The position numbers and the translations under genes were made by a program. 64,000 nucleotides of DNA from Aristolochia californica (lineage: Eukaryota; Streptophyta; Magnoliopsida; Piperales; Aristolochiaceae): assembly GCA_029961685.1 (NCBI GenBank), contig JARWKL010000004.1, positions 22,883,610 through 22,947,609 of the forward strand, written 5' to 3'. Positions 24,967 to 37,049 of this stretch are shown here, piece after piece (the first letter of the stretch is position 1; every line of letters begins with the position of its first letter). A model generated the notes under the pieces. The model saw nothing but the letters and a program-made list of their open reading frames with translations, was not told the origin of the DNA and searched no databases.

Positions 24967-26390
24967 GACTTATGGATTGGTAGTCAACACTCAGTTAAAA
25001 ATCCCCTGTCTCCCTCTTTTCGCGACGATTGCAGAACCTGATATATATAAGCTAAAAAGAGTTTACAATACCAAAAAATTGTAGACAATTTTTGGAATGA
25101 TCTCTCTCTAAATTTGTGCATTGTGCATTTCCATTTTAGGTGTAATATTTTTTATTAAAGCAAACCTGAGTTTTCACTTTCCCTTCATCTCATAAAGAAA
25201 AAAAAGAGATAAAAGGCAAATAGATCACAACAAAAAGAAAATTTTAGAGTTTATGTATGGAAATAATTTAAAGCAATAACAAATGTAAGTAAAGAAAATT
25301 TATTCACACACCAGAAATGAACACAAAAGTTTTTGTTATCCATGTTTTTGAAATTCCACTAGTTCAACCCTAATAGCTCGGAATTTTATCAAAACAAGAT
25401 TTTTCTAGACATGTTTTAAAAAATGGATCTGCATGCTTGAAACATCTTAAATATGCAAATGACCTATGGATCCAAACCTTTTGAAGAGAATAACATTAAA
25501 TCCCCAAGTGAACGTGCGGTGGGATATTTACCAAAGTCAAACAAGCCATTATTTTGCTCATTTACAAAAAGCTGACATTTCGATCATAAATGATTGTAAA
25601 GTGATTTATCATGCGTAACGGGCTATATTTTTGTAAGGAATGACTTACGGATTGGGTGTCAACACTCAATTAAAAATCCCCTGCCTCCCCCTTTTTCTTA
25701 ACGATTGCATAACCTGATATATAAAAACTAAAACGGGTTTACAATCTTAAAAATTACAGGCACTTTTAGGAATTATCTCTCTCTACATTTGTGCATTATG
25801 CATTTTCATTTTAGATGTATACTTTTTTCTTAAGTCAAAACTTTAGTTTTTAGTTTCCCTTCATCTCGTAAACAAAAAAAGAGATAAAAGGCATGTAGAT
25901 CACAACAAAATGAAAATTTTAGAGTTTATGTATGGAACTAATTTAAAGAAATAACATATATAAGTAAAGAAAATTTATTCCCACACCACAAATTAACACA
26001 AAAGTTTTGTTACTCAAGCTTAGGAAATTCCACTAGTTCGACCCTAAATGATTGAAATTTTTTAAGGAAGAGGTTTTTCAACACATGTTTTAAAACATGG
26101 ATACGCATGCTTGAAACATGTTAAAGATGCAAATGACCTATGGATGCAAACCTTTTAAAGTGAATAACGTTAAATTCCCAAGTGAACGTGCGTTGGGATA
26201 TTTACACGAGTAAAAAAAACCATTATTTTGCCCATTTACAAAACTCTAACCTAACGATCATAGGTGATTTTAAAGTGATTTATCAAGCGTAACAGGCTAT
26301 ATTTTTTTAAGGAATGACATTTGGATTGGTAGTCAACACTCAGTTAAAAATCCCCTACCTCCCCCTTTTTACGATGATTGTAGAACCTGA
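24962..26390 (+). repeat. Two forward subfamily I monomers after the inversion
   Basis: Landmarks lie at 25468 and 26142. These monomers have the subfamily I spellings (ATAGCTCGG and CCCAAGTGAACG in one or both) and lack the diagnostic variants of the A, B and C types that follow. They separate the inversion from the ABC array. Confidence 0.8.
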
Positions 26391-28394
26391 TATATAAAAA
26401 TTAAAAAGAGTTTACAATCCCTAAAAATTACAAACACTTCTTGGAATTATATATCTCTACATTTGGGCATTGTGCATTTCTATTTTAGATCTATACTTTT
26501 TTCTTAAATCAAAATTTGAGTTTTCACTTTCCCTTCATCTTGTAAACAAAAAAAGATATAAAAGGCAAATAGATCACAACAAAAAGAAAATTTTTGAGTT
26601 CATGTATGGAAAGAATTTAAAGTGATCACAAATGTAGGTGAAGAAATTTTTTTCACTCACCACAAATGAACAAATTTTGTTATCCGTGTTTGGGAAATTC
26701 CACTAGTTCAACCCTAATAGCTCGGAATTTTATAAGAAAGAGATTTTTCTACACATGTTTTTAAAAATGGACATGCATGCTTGAAACATGTTAAACATGC
26801 AAATGACCTATGGATCCAAACCTTTTAAAGAGAATAACATTAAATTCCCAAGTGAACGTGCAGTGGGATATTTACCCGAGTCAAACAAGCTATTATTTTG
26901 CCCATTTAAAAATAGTTGAACTAACAATCTTAGATGATTGTAAAGTGATTTATCATGCATAACGGGCTATATTTTTGTAAGGAATGACTTTTGGATTGGG
27001 AGTCAACACTCAGTTAAAAATCCCCCGCCTCCCCCTTTTCCCAACGATTGCAAATCCAGATATGTAAAAACTAAAAAGAGTTTACAATCCCTAAAAATTA
27101 CAAACACTTTTTGGAATTATCTCTCTCTACATTTGTGCATTGTCCATTTCCATTTTAGATATATACTTTTTTCTTAAATGAAAACTTGAGTTCTCACTTT
27201 CCCTTCTTCTCGTAAAAAAAAAAAAGATACAAAAAGGCAAAAATAGATCACAACAAAATGAAAATTTTACAGTTTATGTATGGAAATAATTTAAAATGAT
27301 AACAAATGTGAGCAAAAAATTTTTATCACACATCACAAATGAAGACAAAAATTTTGTTATCCAAGTTGTGGAAATTCCAGTAGTTCAACCCTAAAAGCTT
27401 GAAATTTTATAAGAAAGACATTTTTCTACACATGTTTTAAAAAATGGAAATGCACGCTTGAAACATGTTAAAGATGCAAATGACCTAGGGATCCAAACCT
27501 TTTAAAGTGAATAACAATAAATTTTCAAGTGAAAGTGCGGTGGGATATTTACCCGAGTCAAACTAGCCATTATTTTTCCCATTTACAAAAAGCTGACCTT
27601 ATGATCTTAGATGATTGTAAAGTGATTTATCATGCGTAACAGGCTATTATTTTGTAAGAAATGACTTATGGATTGGGAGTCAACACTTAGTTAAAAATCC
27701 CCCACCTCCCCCGTTTCCCGACGATTGCAAAACTTCATATATAAAAACTAAAAAGATTTTACAATCCCAAAAAATTACAGACACTATCTGGAATTATCTC
27801 TCTCTACATTTGTGCATTGCGCATTTCCTTTTTCGATATATAATGTTTTCTTAAATCTGAACTTGAGTTTTCAATTTCCCCTCATCTCGTAAACAAAAAA
27901 AGAGATAAATGGCATATAGATCACAACAAAATAAAAATTTTAGAGTTTATGTATGGGAATAACTTAAAGCGATAAAAAATGTGAGTAAAAAAATTTATTC
28001 ACACACCACAAATGAACACATAATTTTTGTTATCCAAGTTGTGGAAATTCCACTAGTTAAACCCTAAAAGCTTGGAATTCTATAAGAAAGATATTTTTCT
28101 GGACATGTTTTAAAAAATGGATACGCATCGTTGAAACATGTTAAAGATGCAAATGACCTATGGATCCAAACCTTTTGAATGACATTAAATTTCCAAGTGA
28201 ACGTGCGTTGGAATATTTACACCAGTACAAAAAGCCATTATTTTGCCCATTTACAAAAAGCTGACCTAAAAATTATAGATGGATTTAAAGTGAATTATCA
28301 TGTGTAATGGGGTATATTTTGGTAAGGAATGACTTATAGATTGGGAGTCAACACTCAGTTAAAAATCCCATGCCTCCCTCTTTCCACGACGATT
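26390..28394 (+). repeat. Complete A-B-C unit
   Basis: Types A (about 26390), B (about 27060) and C (about 27725) are intact and in order. Landmarks are at 26812, 27489 and 28162. It is the best reference unit for the array, and the next A begins about 2005 bp later. Confidence 0.85.
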
Positions 28395-30409
28395 GCAGAA
28401 CCTGATATATAAAAACTAAAAAGACTTTACAATTCCTAAAAATTACAGACACTTTTTGGAATTATATCTCTCTACATTTGTACATTGTGCATTTCTATTT
28501 TAGATCTATGCTTTTTTCTTAAATCAAAATTTTGGTTTTCACTTTCCCTTTATCCTGTAAAAAAAAAGATATAAAACGCAAATAAATCACAACGAAATGA
28601 AAAGTTTTGAGTTCGTGTATGGAAAAAATTTAAAGCGATAACAAATGTAAGTGAAGAAAATTTATTCACTCACCACAAATGAACAAATTTTGTTATCCAT
28701 GTTTGGCAAATTCCACTAGTTCAACCTTAATAGCTCAGAATTTTATAAGAAAGAGATTTTTCAACACATGTTTTAAAAAATGGATATGCATGCTTGAAAC
28801 ATGTTAAACATGCAAATGACCTATGGATCCAAACCTTTTAAAGAGAATAACATTAAATTCCGAAGTGAACATGCAGTGGGATATTTAGCCGAGTCAAACA
28901 AGCTATTATTTTTCCCATTTAAAAATAGTTGACCTAACAATCATAGATGATTGTAAAGTGATTTATCATGCGTAACGGGCTATATTTTTGTCAGGAATGA
29001 CTTTCTGATTGGGAGTCAACACTGAATTAAAAATCCCATGCCTCCCCCTTTTCCCGATGATTGCAGAACCCGTTATGTAAAAACTAAAAATAGTTTACAA
29101 TCCCTAAAAATTACAGGCACTTTTTGGAATTATCACCCACAACATTTGTGCATTGTTCATTTCAGTTTTAGACATATACTTTTTTCTTAAATGAAAACTT
29201 GAGTTCTCACTTTCCCTTCTTCTCAAAAACAAAAAGGATATAAAAGGCAAAAATAGATTGCAACAAAATGAAAATTTTATAGTTTACGTAGGGAAATAAT
29301 TTAAAACAATAAGAAATGTGAGTAAAAAAATTTTATTCACACACCACAAATGAACACAAAAGTTTTGTTATCCTAGTTGTGAAAATTCCACTAGTTCAAC
29401 CCTAAAAGCTTGGAATTTTATAAGAAAGACATTTTTCTACACATGTTTTAAAAAATGGAAATGCATGCTTTAAACATGTTAAAGATGCAAATGACCTATG
29501 GATCCAAATCTTTTAAAGTGAATAACAATAAATTCTCAAGTAAACGTGCGCTGGGATATTTACCCGAGTCAAAAGAGCCATTACTTTTCCCATTTACAAA
29601 AAGCTAACCATACGATCATAGATGATTGTAAAGTGATTTATCATGCATAACAGGCTATTATTTTGTAAGGAATGACTTATGGATTGGGAGTCAACACTCA
29701 GTTAAAAATCCCTCGCCTCCCCCTTTTCCTGACGATTGCAAAACTAGATATACAAAAACTAAAAAGATTTTACAATCCCAAAAAATTACAGACACTTTTT
29801 GGAATTAACTCTCTACATTTGTGGATTGTGCATTTCCTTTTTAGATACATAATTTTTTCTTAAATCTGAACTTGAGTTTTCAATTTCCCTTCATTTTGTA
29901 AACAAAAAAAGAGATAAAAGTCATATAGATCACAACAAAATGAAAATTTTAGAGTTTATTAATGGAGAGAATTTAAAGTGATAACCAATGTAAGTGAAGA
30001 AGATTTTTTCACTCACCACAAATGAACTAATTTTGTTATCCATGTATGGGAAATTCCACTAGTTCAACCCTAATAGCTCGAAATTTTATAAGCAAAAGAT
30101 TTTTTTACACTTGTTTTAAAAAATGGATATGCATGCTTGAAGCATGTTAAACATGCAAATGACCTATGGATCCAAACCTTTTAAAGAAAATAACATTAAA
30201 TTCCCAAGTGAACGTGCAGTGGGATATTTACCCGAGTCAAACAAGCTATTATTTTGCCCATTTACAAATAATTGACCTAACGATCATAGATGATTGTAAA
30301 GTGATTTATCATGTGCAACGGGCTATATTTTTGTCAGAAATGACCTTTGGATTGGGTGTTACCACTCAATTAAAAATTCCCCACCTCCCCCTTTTCCCAA
30401 CGATTGCAG
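28395..30409 (+). repeat. A-B-(C/A) unit ending in a chimeric monomer
   Basis: Types A and B are normal. The third monomer starts as type C (GATTTTACAATCCCAAAAAA, AATCTGAACTTGAG, CATATAGATC) and switches to type A at about 29945-29965 (GGAGAGAATTTAAAGTGAT, GTAAGTGAAGAA, and CTCACCACAAATGAAC followed by TAATTTTG). Landmark spacing across it is unchanged (29500, 30168, 30843). A crossover in register between C and the following A removed exactly one monomer length. Confidence 0.8.
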
Positions 30410-32429
30410 AACTAGATATGTAAAAACTAAAAAGAGTTTACAATCCCTAAAAATTATAGACACTTTTTGGAATTATCTCCCTCTACATTTGTGCGTTGTT
30501 CATTTCCATTTTAGATATATACTTTTTTCTTAAATGATAACTTGAGTTCTCACTTTCCCTTCTTCTCGTAAACAAAATAGATATAAAAGACAAAAATAGA
30601 TCGCATGAAAATGAAAATTTTACAGTTTATGTATGGAAATAATTTAAAGCGATAACAAATGTGAATAAAAAAAATTTATTCACACACCACAAATGAACAC
30701 AAAAGATTTGTTATCCAAGTTGTGGAAATTCCACTAGTTCAACCCTAAAAGCTTAGAATTTTATAAGAAAGACATTTTTCTACACATGTTTTAAAAAATG
30801 GAAAAGTATGCTTGAAACATGTTAAAGATGCAAATGACCTATGGATCCAAATCTTTTAAAGTGAATAACAATAAATTCTCAAGTAAACGTGCCGTGGGAT
30901 ATTTACCCGAGTCAAACAAGCCATTATTTTTCCCATTTACAAAAAGCTGACCTTGCGATCATAGATGATTGTAAAGTGATTTATCATGCGTAACAGGCTA
31001 TAATTTTGCAAGGAATGACTTACGGATTTGGAGTCAACACTCAGTTAAAAATCCCCCGTCTCCCCCTTTTCCTGACAATTGCAAAACTTGATATATAAAA
31101 ACTAAAATGATTTTACAATCCCAAAAAATTACAGACACATTTTGGAATTATCTCTTTCTACATTTGTGCATTGTGCATTTCCTTTTTAGATATATAATTT
31201 TTTCTTAAATCTGAACTTGAGTTTTCAATTTCCCTTCATTTCATAAACAAAAAAAAGAGATAAAAGGCATATAGATCGCAACAAAATGAAAATTTTAGAG
31301 TTTATGTATGGGAATAATTTATATCGATAACAAATGTGAGTAAAAAAACTTATTCACACACCACAAATGAACACAAAAGTTTTGTTATTCAAGTTGTGGA
31401 AATTCCACTAGTTCAAGCCTAAAAGTTTGAAATTTTATAAGAAAGACATTTTTCTACACATGTTTTTCAAAATGGAAATGCATGCTTTAAACATGTAAAA
31501 GATGCAAATGACCTATGGTTCCAAACCTTTTAAAGTGAATAACAGTAAATTTTCAAGTGAAAGTGCGGTGGGATATTTACCTGAGTCAAACAAGCCATTA
31601 TTTTTCCCATTTACAAAAAGCTGACCTTACGATTATAGATGATTGTAAAGTGATTTATCATGCATAACAGGCTATTATTTTGTAAGGAATGACTTATGGA
31701 TTGGGAGTCAACACTCAGTAAAAAATCCCCCGCCTCCCCCATTTCCCGACGATTGCAAAACTTGATAAATAAAAACTGAAAAGATTTTACAATCCCAAAA
31801 AATTACATACACCTTTTGGATATATCTGTCTCTGCATTTGTGCACTGTACATTTCCTTTTTAGACATATAATTTTCTTTTAAAACTGAATTTGAGTTTTT
31901 AATTTCCCTTCATCTCGTAAACAAACAAAGAGATAAAAGGCATATAGATCACAACAAAATGAAAATTTTAGAGTTTATGTACGGGAATAATTTAAAGCGA
32001 TAACAAATGTGAGTAAAAAAATTTTATTCACACACCACAATTGAACACAAAAGTTTTGTTATCCAAGTTGTGGAAATTCCACAAGTTCAACCCTAAAAGC
32101 TTGGAATTTTATAAGAAAGACATTTTTCTACACATGTTTAAAAAAATGGATACGCATGCTTGAAACATGTTAAAGATGCAAATGACCTATGGATCCAAAC
32201 CTTTTAAAGAGAATAACATAAAATTCCCAAGTGAACATGCAGTGGGATATTTACCCGAGTCAAACAAGCTATTATTTTGCCCATTTACAAATAGTTGACG
32301 TAACGGTCATAAATGATTGTAAAGTGATTTATCATGCGTAAAGGGCTATATTTTTGTCAGGAATGACTTTTGGATTGGGTGTCAACACTCAATTAAAAAT
32401 CCTTCGCCTTCCCCTTTTCCCAACGATTG
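30410..32429 (+). repeat. B-C-(C/A) unit with conversion-like chimera
   Basis: Between two B monomers there are, as expected, two others, but the second is type C for its first part (GATTTTACAATCCC, AATTTCCCTTC, GGCATATAGATC, GTACGGGAATAA, AAAAGCTTGG). It changes to type A between about 32145 and 32210 (GAGAATAACAT, ACATGCAGTGGG, CAAGCTATT, AAATAGTTGACG). Length is kept, so the first part of an A monomer was replaced by C sequence, as in gene conversion or a double exchange. Confidence 0.75.
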
Positions 32430-35400
32430 CTGAACCAGATATGTAAAAACTAAAAATAGTTTACAATCCCTAAAAATTACAGACACTTTTTGGAATTATC
32501 TCTCTCTACATATGTTCATTGTTCATTTCAATTTTAGATATATACTTTTTTCTTAAATGAAAACTTGAGTTCTCACTTTCCCTTCTTCTCGTAAACAAAA
32601 AAAGATGTAAAAGGCAAAAATTGATCACAACAAAATGAAAATTTTACAGTTTATGTATGGAAATAATTTAAATTGATAAAAAATGTGAGTAAAAAAAATT
32701 TATTCACACACCACAAATGAACTCAAAAGTTTTGTTAACCAAGTTGTGGAAATTCTTCTAGTTCAACCCTAAAAGCTTGGAATTTTATAAGAGAGACATT
32801 TTTCTACACATGTTTTAAAAAATTGAAATACATGCTTGAAACATGTTAAAGATGCAAATGATCTATGGATCCAAATCTTTTAAAGTGAATAACTATAAAT
32901 TCTCAAGTGAACGTGCGGTGGGAAATTTACCCGAGTCAAACAAGCCATTATTTTTCCCATTTACAAAAAGCTGACCATATGATCATAGATGGTTGTAAAT
33001 TAATTTATCATGCGTAACAGGCTATTATTTTGTAAGGAATGACTTATGGATTGGGAGTCAACACTCAGTTAAAAATCCCCCGCCTCCGCCCTATCCCGAC
33101 GATTGCAAAACTTGATATATAAAAACTAAAAAGATTTTACAATCCCATAAAATTTAAGACACTTTTTGCAATTATCTCTCTCTGCATTTGCGCATTGTGC
33201 ATTTCCTATTTAGAAATATATTTTTTTTTAAATCTGAAATTGAGATTTCTATTTCCCTGCATCTCGTAAACAAAAAAAGAGATAAAAGGCATATAGATCA
33301 CAACAAAATGAAAATTTAAGAGATAATGTACGGGAATAATGTAAAGCGAGAACAAAGGTGAGAAAAAAATTTATTCATACACCACAAATGAACACAAAAG
33401 TTTTGTTATCCAAGTTGAGGAAATTCCACAAGTTCAACCCAAAAAGCCTGGAATTTATCAGAAAGACATTTTTGTACACATGTTTAAAATAATGGATACG
33501 CATGCTTGAAACATGTTAAAGATGCAAATGACCTATGGATCCAAATAAATTCCCAAGTGAACGTGCGTTGGGATAATTACACGAGTACAAAAAGCCATTG
33601 TTTTGCCCATTTACAAAAAGCTGACCTAACAATCATTGATGATTTTAAAGTGATTTATCATGCATAATAGGCTATATTTTTGTAAGGAATGACTTATGGA
33701 TTGGGAGTCAACACTCAGTTAAGAATCCCCTACCTCCCCCTTTTCAAGACGATTGCAGAACCTAATATATAAAAAATAAAATGAGCTTACAATCCCTAAA
33801 AATTACTGACACTTTTTTGAATTATATCTCTCTACATTTTTGCATTGTGCATTTCTATTTTAGATCTATATTTTTTTCTTCAATCAAAATTTGAGTTTTC
33901 ACTTTCCCTTCATCTCCTGTAAACAAAAAAAGATATAAAAGGCACATAGATCACAAAAAAATTAAAATTTTTGAGTTCATGTATGGAAAGAATTTAAAGC
34001 GATAACAAATGTATGTAAATAAAATTTATTCACTCACCACAAATGAAAAAAAATTGTTATCCATGTTTGGGAAATTCCACTAGTTGAACCCTAATAGCTC
34101 GGAATTTTATAAGAAAGAGATTTTTCTACACTTGTTTTAAAAAAAGGATATGCTTGCTTGAAACATGTTAAACATGCAAATGACATATGGATCCAAACAT
34201 TTTAAAGAGAATAGCATTAAATTCCCTAGTGACGTGCAGTGGGATATTTACCCAAGTCAAACAAGATATTATTTTGCCCATTTACAAATAGTTGACCTAA
34301 CGATCATAGATGATTGTAAAGTGATTTATCATGTGTAACGGGCTATATTTTTGTCAGGAATGACTTTTGGGATGGGAGTCAACACTCAGTTAAAAATCCC
34401 CCACCTCCCCCTTTTCCCGACGATTGCAGAACCAGATATGTAAAAACTAAAAAGAGTTTAGATATATACTTTTTTCTTAAATGAAAACTTGAGTTCTCAC
34501 TTTCCCTTCTTCTCGTAAACAAAAAAGGATACAAAAGGGCAAAATTAGATCACAACAAAATGAAAATTTCACAGTTTATGTATGTAAATAATTTAAAGCA
34601 ATAACAAATGCGAGTTAAAAAATTTATTCACTCACCACAAAGGAACACAAAAGTTTTGTTATCCAAGTTGTGGAAATACCACTAGTTCAACCCTAAAAGC
34701 TTGAAATTTTATAAGAAAGACATTTTTCTACACTTGTTTTAAAAAAAGGAAATGCATGCTTGAAACATGTTAAAGATGCAAATGAGCTATGGATCCAAAC
34801 CTTTTAAAGTGAATAACAATAAATTCTCAAGTGAACCTGCGGTGGGATATTTACCCGAGTCAAACAAGCCATTATTTTTCCTATTTACAAAAAGCTGACC
34901 TTACGATCATAGATGATTATAAAGTGATTTATCATGCGTAACAGACTATTATTTAGTAAGGAATGACTTACGGATTCGGAGTCAACACTCAGTTAAAAAT
35001 CCCCCGCCTCCCCCATTTTCCCGACGAGTGCAACACGTGATATATAAAAACTAAAAAGATTTTACAAAACAAAAACATTATAGACACTTTTTTGAATTAT
35101 CTCTCTCTACATTTGTGCATTGTGCATTTCCTTTTCAGATATATAATTTTTTCTTAAATCTGAACTTGAGTTTTCAATTTCCCTTCATCCCGTAAACAAA
35201 AAAAAGAGATAAAAGGCATATAGATCACAACAAAATGAAAATTTTAGAGTTTATGTATGGGAATAATTTAAAGCGATAACAAATGTGAGTAAAAAAAATT
35301 ATTCACACACCACAAATGAGAACTAAAGTTTTGTTATCCAAGTTGTGGAAATTCCACTAGTTAAACACTAAAAGCTTGGAATTTTATAAGAAAGACATTT

Positions 35401-36370
35401 TTCTACACATGTTTTAAAAAATGGATACGCATGCTCTAAACATGTTAAAGATGCAAATGACCTATGGATCAAAACCTTTTAAAGTGAATAACATTAAATT
35501 CCCAAGTAAATGTGCGTTGGGATATTTACACGAGTAAAAAAAACCATTATTTTGCCCATTTACAAAAAGTTGACCTCACGATCATAGATGATTTTAAAGT
35601 GATTTATCATGCGTAACAGACAATATTTTTGTAATGAATGACTTATGGATTGAGTGTCAACACTCAGTTAAGAATCCCCTCCTTCCCCCTTTTCACGATG
35701 ATTGTAGAACCTGATATATAAAAACTAAAAAGATTTTACAATCCCTAAAAATTACAGACACTTTTTGGAATTATATCTCTCTACATTTTTGCATTGTGCA
35801 TTTCTTTTCTAGATCTATACTTTTTTCCAAAATCAAAATTTCAGTTTTCACTTTGCCTTCATCCTGTAAACAAAAAAAGATATAAAAGGCAAATTGATCA
35901 CAACAAAATGAAACTTTTTGAGTTCATGTATGGAAAGAATTTAAAGCGATAACAAATGTAAGTAAAGAAAATTTAGTCACTCACCAAAAATGAACAAATT
36001 TTGTTATCCATGTTTGGGAAATTCCACTAGTTCAACCCTAATAGCTCGGAATTTTATAAGAAAGACATTTTTTTTACACACGTTTTAAAAAATGGATATG
36101 CATGCTTGAAACATGTTAAACATGAAATGACCTATGGATCCAAACCTTTTAAGGAGAATAACATTAAATTCCCTAGTGAACGTGCAGTGGGATATTTACC
36201 CAAGTCAAACATGCCACTATTTTGCCCATTTAAAAAAAGTTGATCTAATGATCATAGATGATTGTAAAGTGATTTATCTTGTGTAATGGGCTATTTTTTT
36301 TAAGGAATGACTTAATGATTGGGAGTCAACACTCTGTTAAAAATCTCCCGCCTAGCCCATTCCCCGACGA
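32430..36370 (+). repeat. B-C-A-B-C-A stretch of the ABC array
   Basis: The order is regular again: B 32430, C 33105, A 33760, B 34425 (with a deletion), C 35030 and A 35705. The two B monomers start about 1995 bp apart. In the C at 33105 the segment after its landmark (33537) is also shortened: GGATCCAAATAAATTCCC lacks CCTTTTAAAGTGAATAACAT. The array ends where the type D monomer begins at about 36370. Confidence 0.83.
34452..34472 (+). repeat. Internal deletion, ~71 bp, in a type B monomer
   Basis: AAAAAGAGTTTA runs directly into GATATATACTTTTTTC. The segments CAATCCCTAAAAATTAC and CTCTCTCTACATTTG are missing. Spacing 34189-34791 is 602 bp. TTTA ends the left flank and also precedes the right one (TTTTAGATATATAC), so a 3-5 bp overlap is likely. 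Confidence 0.88.
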
Positions 36371-37049
36371 ATGCAAAACCTGAAATAAAAAAAACTAAAA
36401 AGAGTTTGCAATCCATAAAAATTATAGAAACTTTTTTGAATTCTCTCACTCTATATTTGTGCATTGTGCATTTCATTTTTAGATCTACACTTTTTTCTTA
36501 AATTGAAACTTGAGTTTTCAATTTCCCTTCATCTCGTAAACAAAAAAAGAGATAAAAGGCAAATAGATCACAACAAAATAAAAAATTTAGAGTTTATGTA
36601 TTGAAAGATTTTAAAGCAATAACAAATTTAAGTAATGAAAATTTATTCACACACCACAAATGAACACAAAAGTTTTGTTATCCAAGTTTGGGAAATTCCA
36701 CTAGTTCTACCCTAATAGCTTGGAATTTATAAGAAAGATATTTTTCTACACAAGTTTTAAAAAATGGATATGCATGCTTCAACCATGTTAAAGATTTAAA
36801 TCACCTACAGATCTAAACCTTTTAAAGAGAATAACATTAAATTCTCCAGTGAACATGCGATGGGATATTTACCCGAGTCAAACAAGCAAATATTTTGCCC
36901 ACTTACAAAAAGCTCATCTAACGATGATAGATGATCTTAAAGTGATTTATCATGTGTAACTTGCTATATTTTTGTAAGGAAAGACTTATGGTTTGGGAGT
37001 CAACACTCAGTTAAATATCCACAACCTCCCCCTTTTCCCGACCATTGTA

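Larger units (their letters stand above)
26390..36370 (+). repeat. Three-monomer higher-order repeat array (A-B-C, ~2.0 kb)
   Basis: Three monomer types alternate. Type A has AGATCTATAC and TTTGAGTTCATGTATGG, and a CTCACCACAAATGAAC without the following CACAAAAG. Type B has GATATGTAAAAAC, CTTGAGTTCTCAC and GCAAAAATAGATC. Type C has GATTTTACAATCCCAAAAAA, AATCTGAACTTGAG, GGCATATAGATC and ATGTATGGGAATAA. Approximate starts are A 26390, B 27060, C 27725, A 28395, B 29068, C/A 29742, B 30410, C 31085, C/A 31755, B 32430, C 33105, A 33760, B 34425, C 35030 and A 35705. The AGATCT of type A recurs at 26487, 28502, 33862 and 35811. Same-type copies are visibly more alike than neighbours, the mark of higher-order structure. 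Confidence 0.88.

Noticed and set aside
29672..29863. Recurring short frames starting MTYGLGVNTQLKIP at many sites
   Set aside because: They recur because the DNA around GGAATGACTTATGGATTGGG is conserved in every monomer. They end at varying stops, include frameshifts, and run through the homopolymer-rich C tract. This is repeat conservation, not coding conservation.
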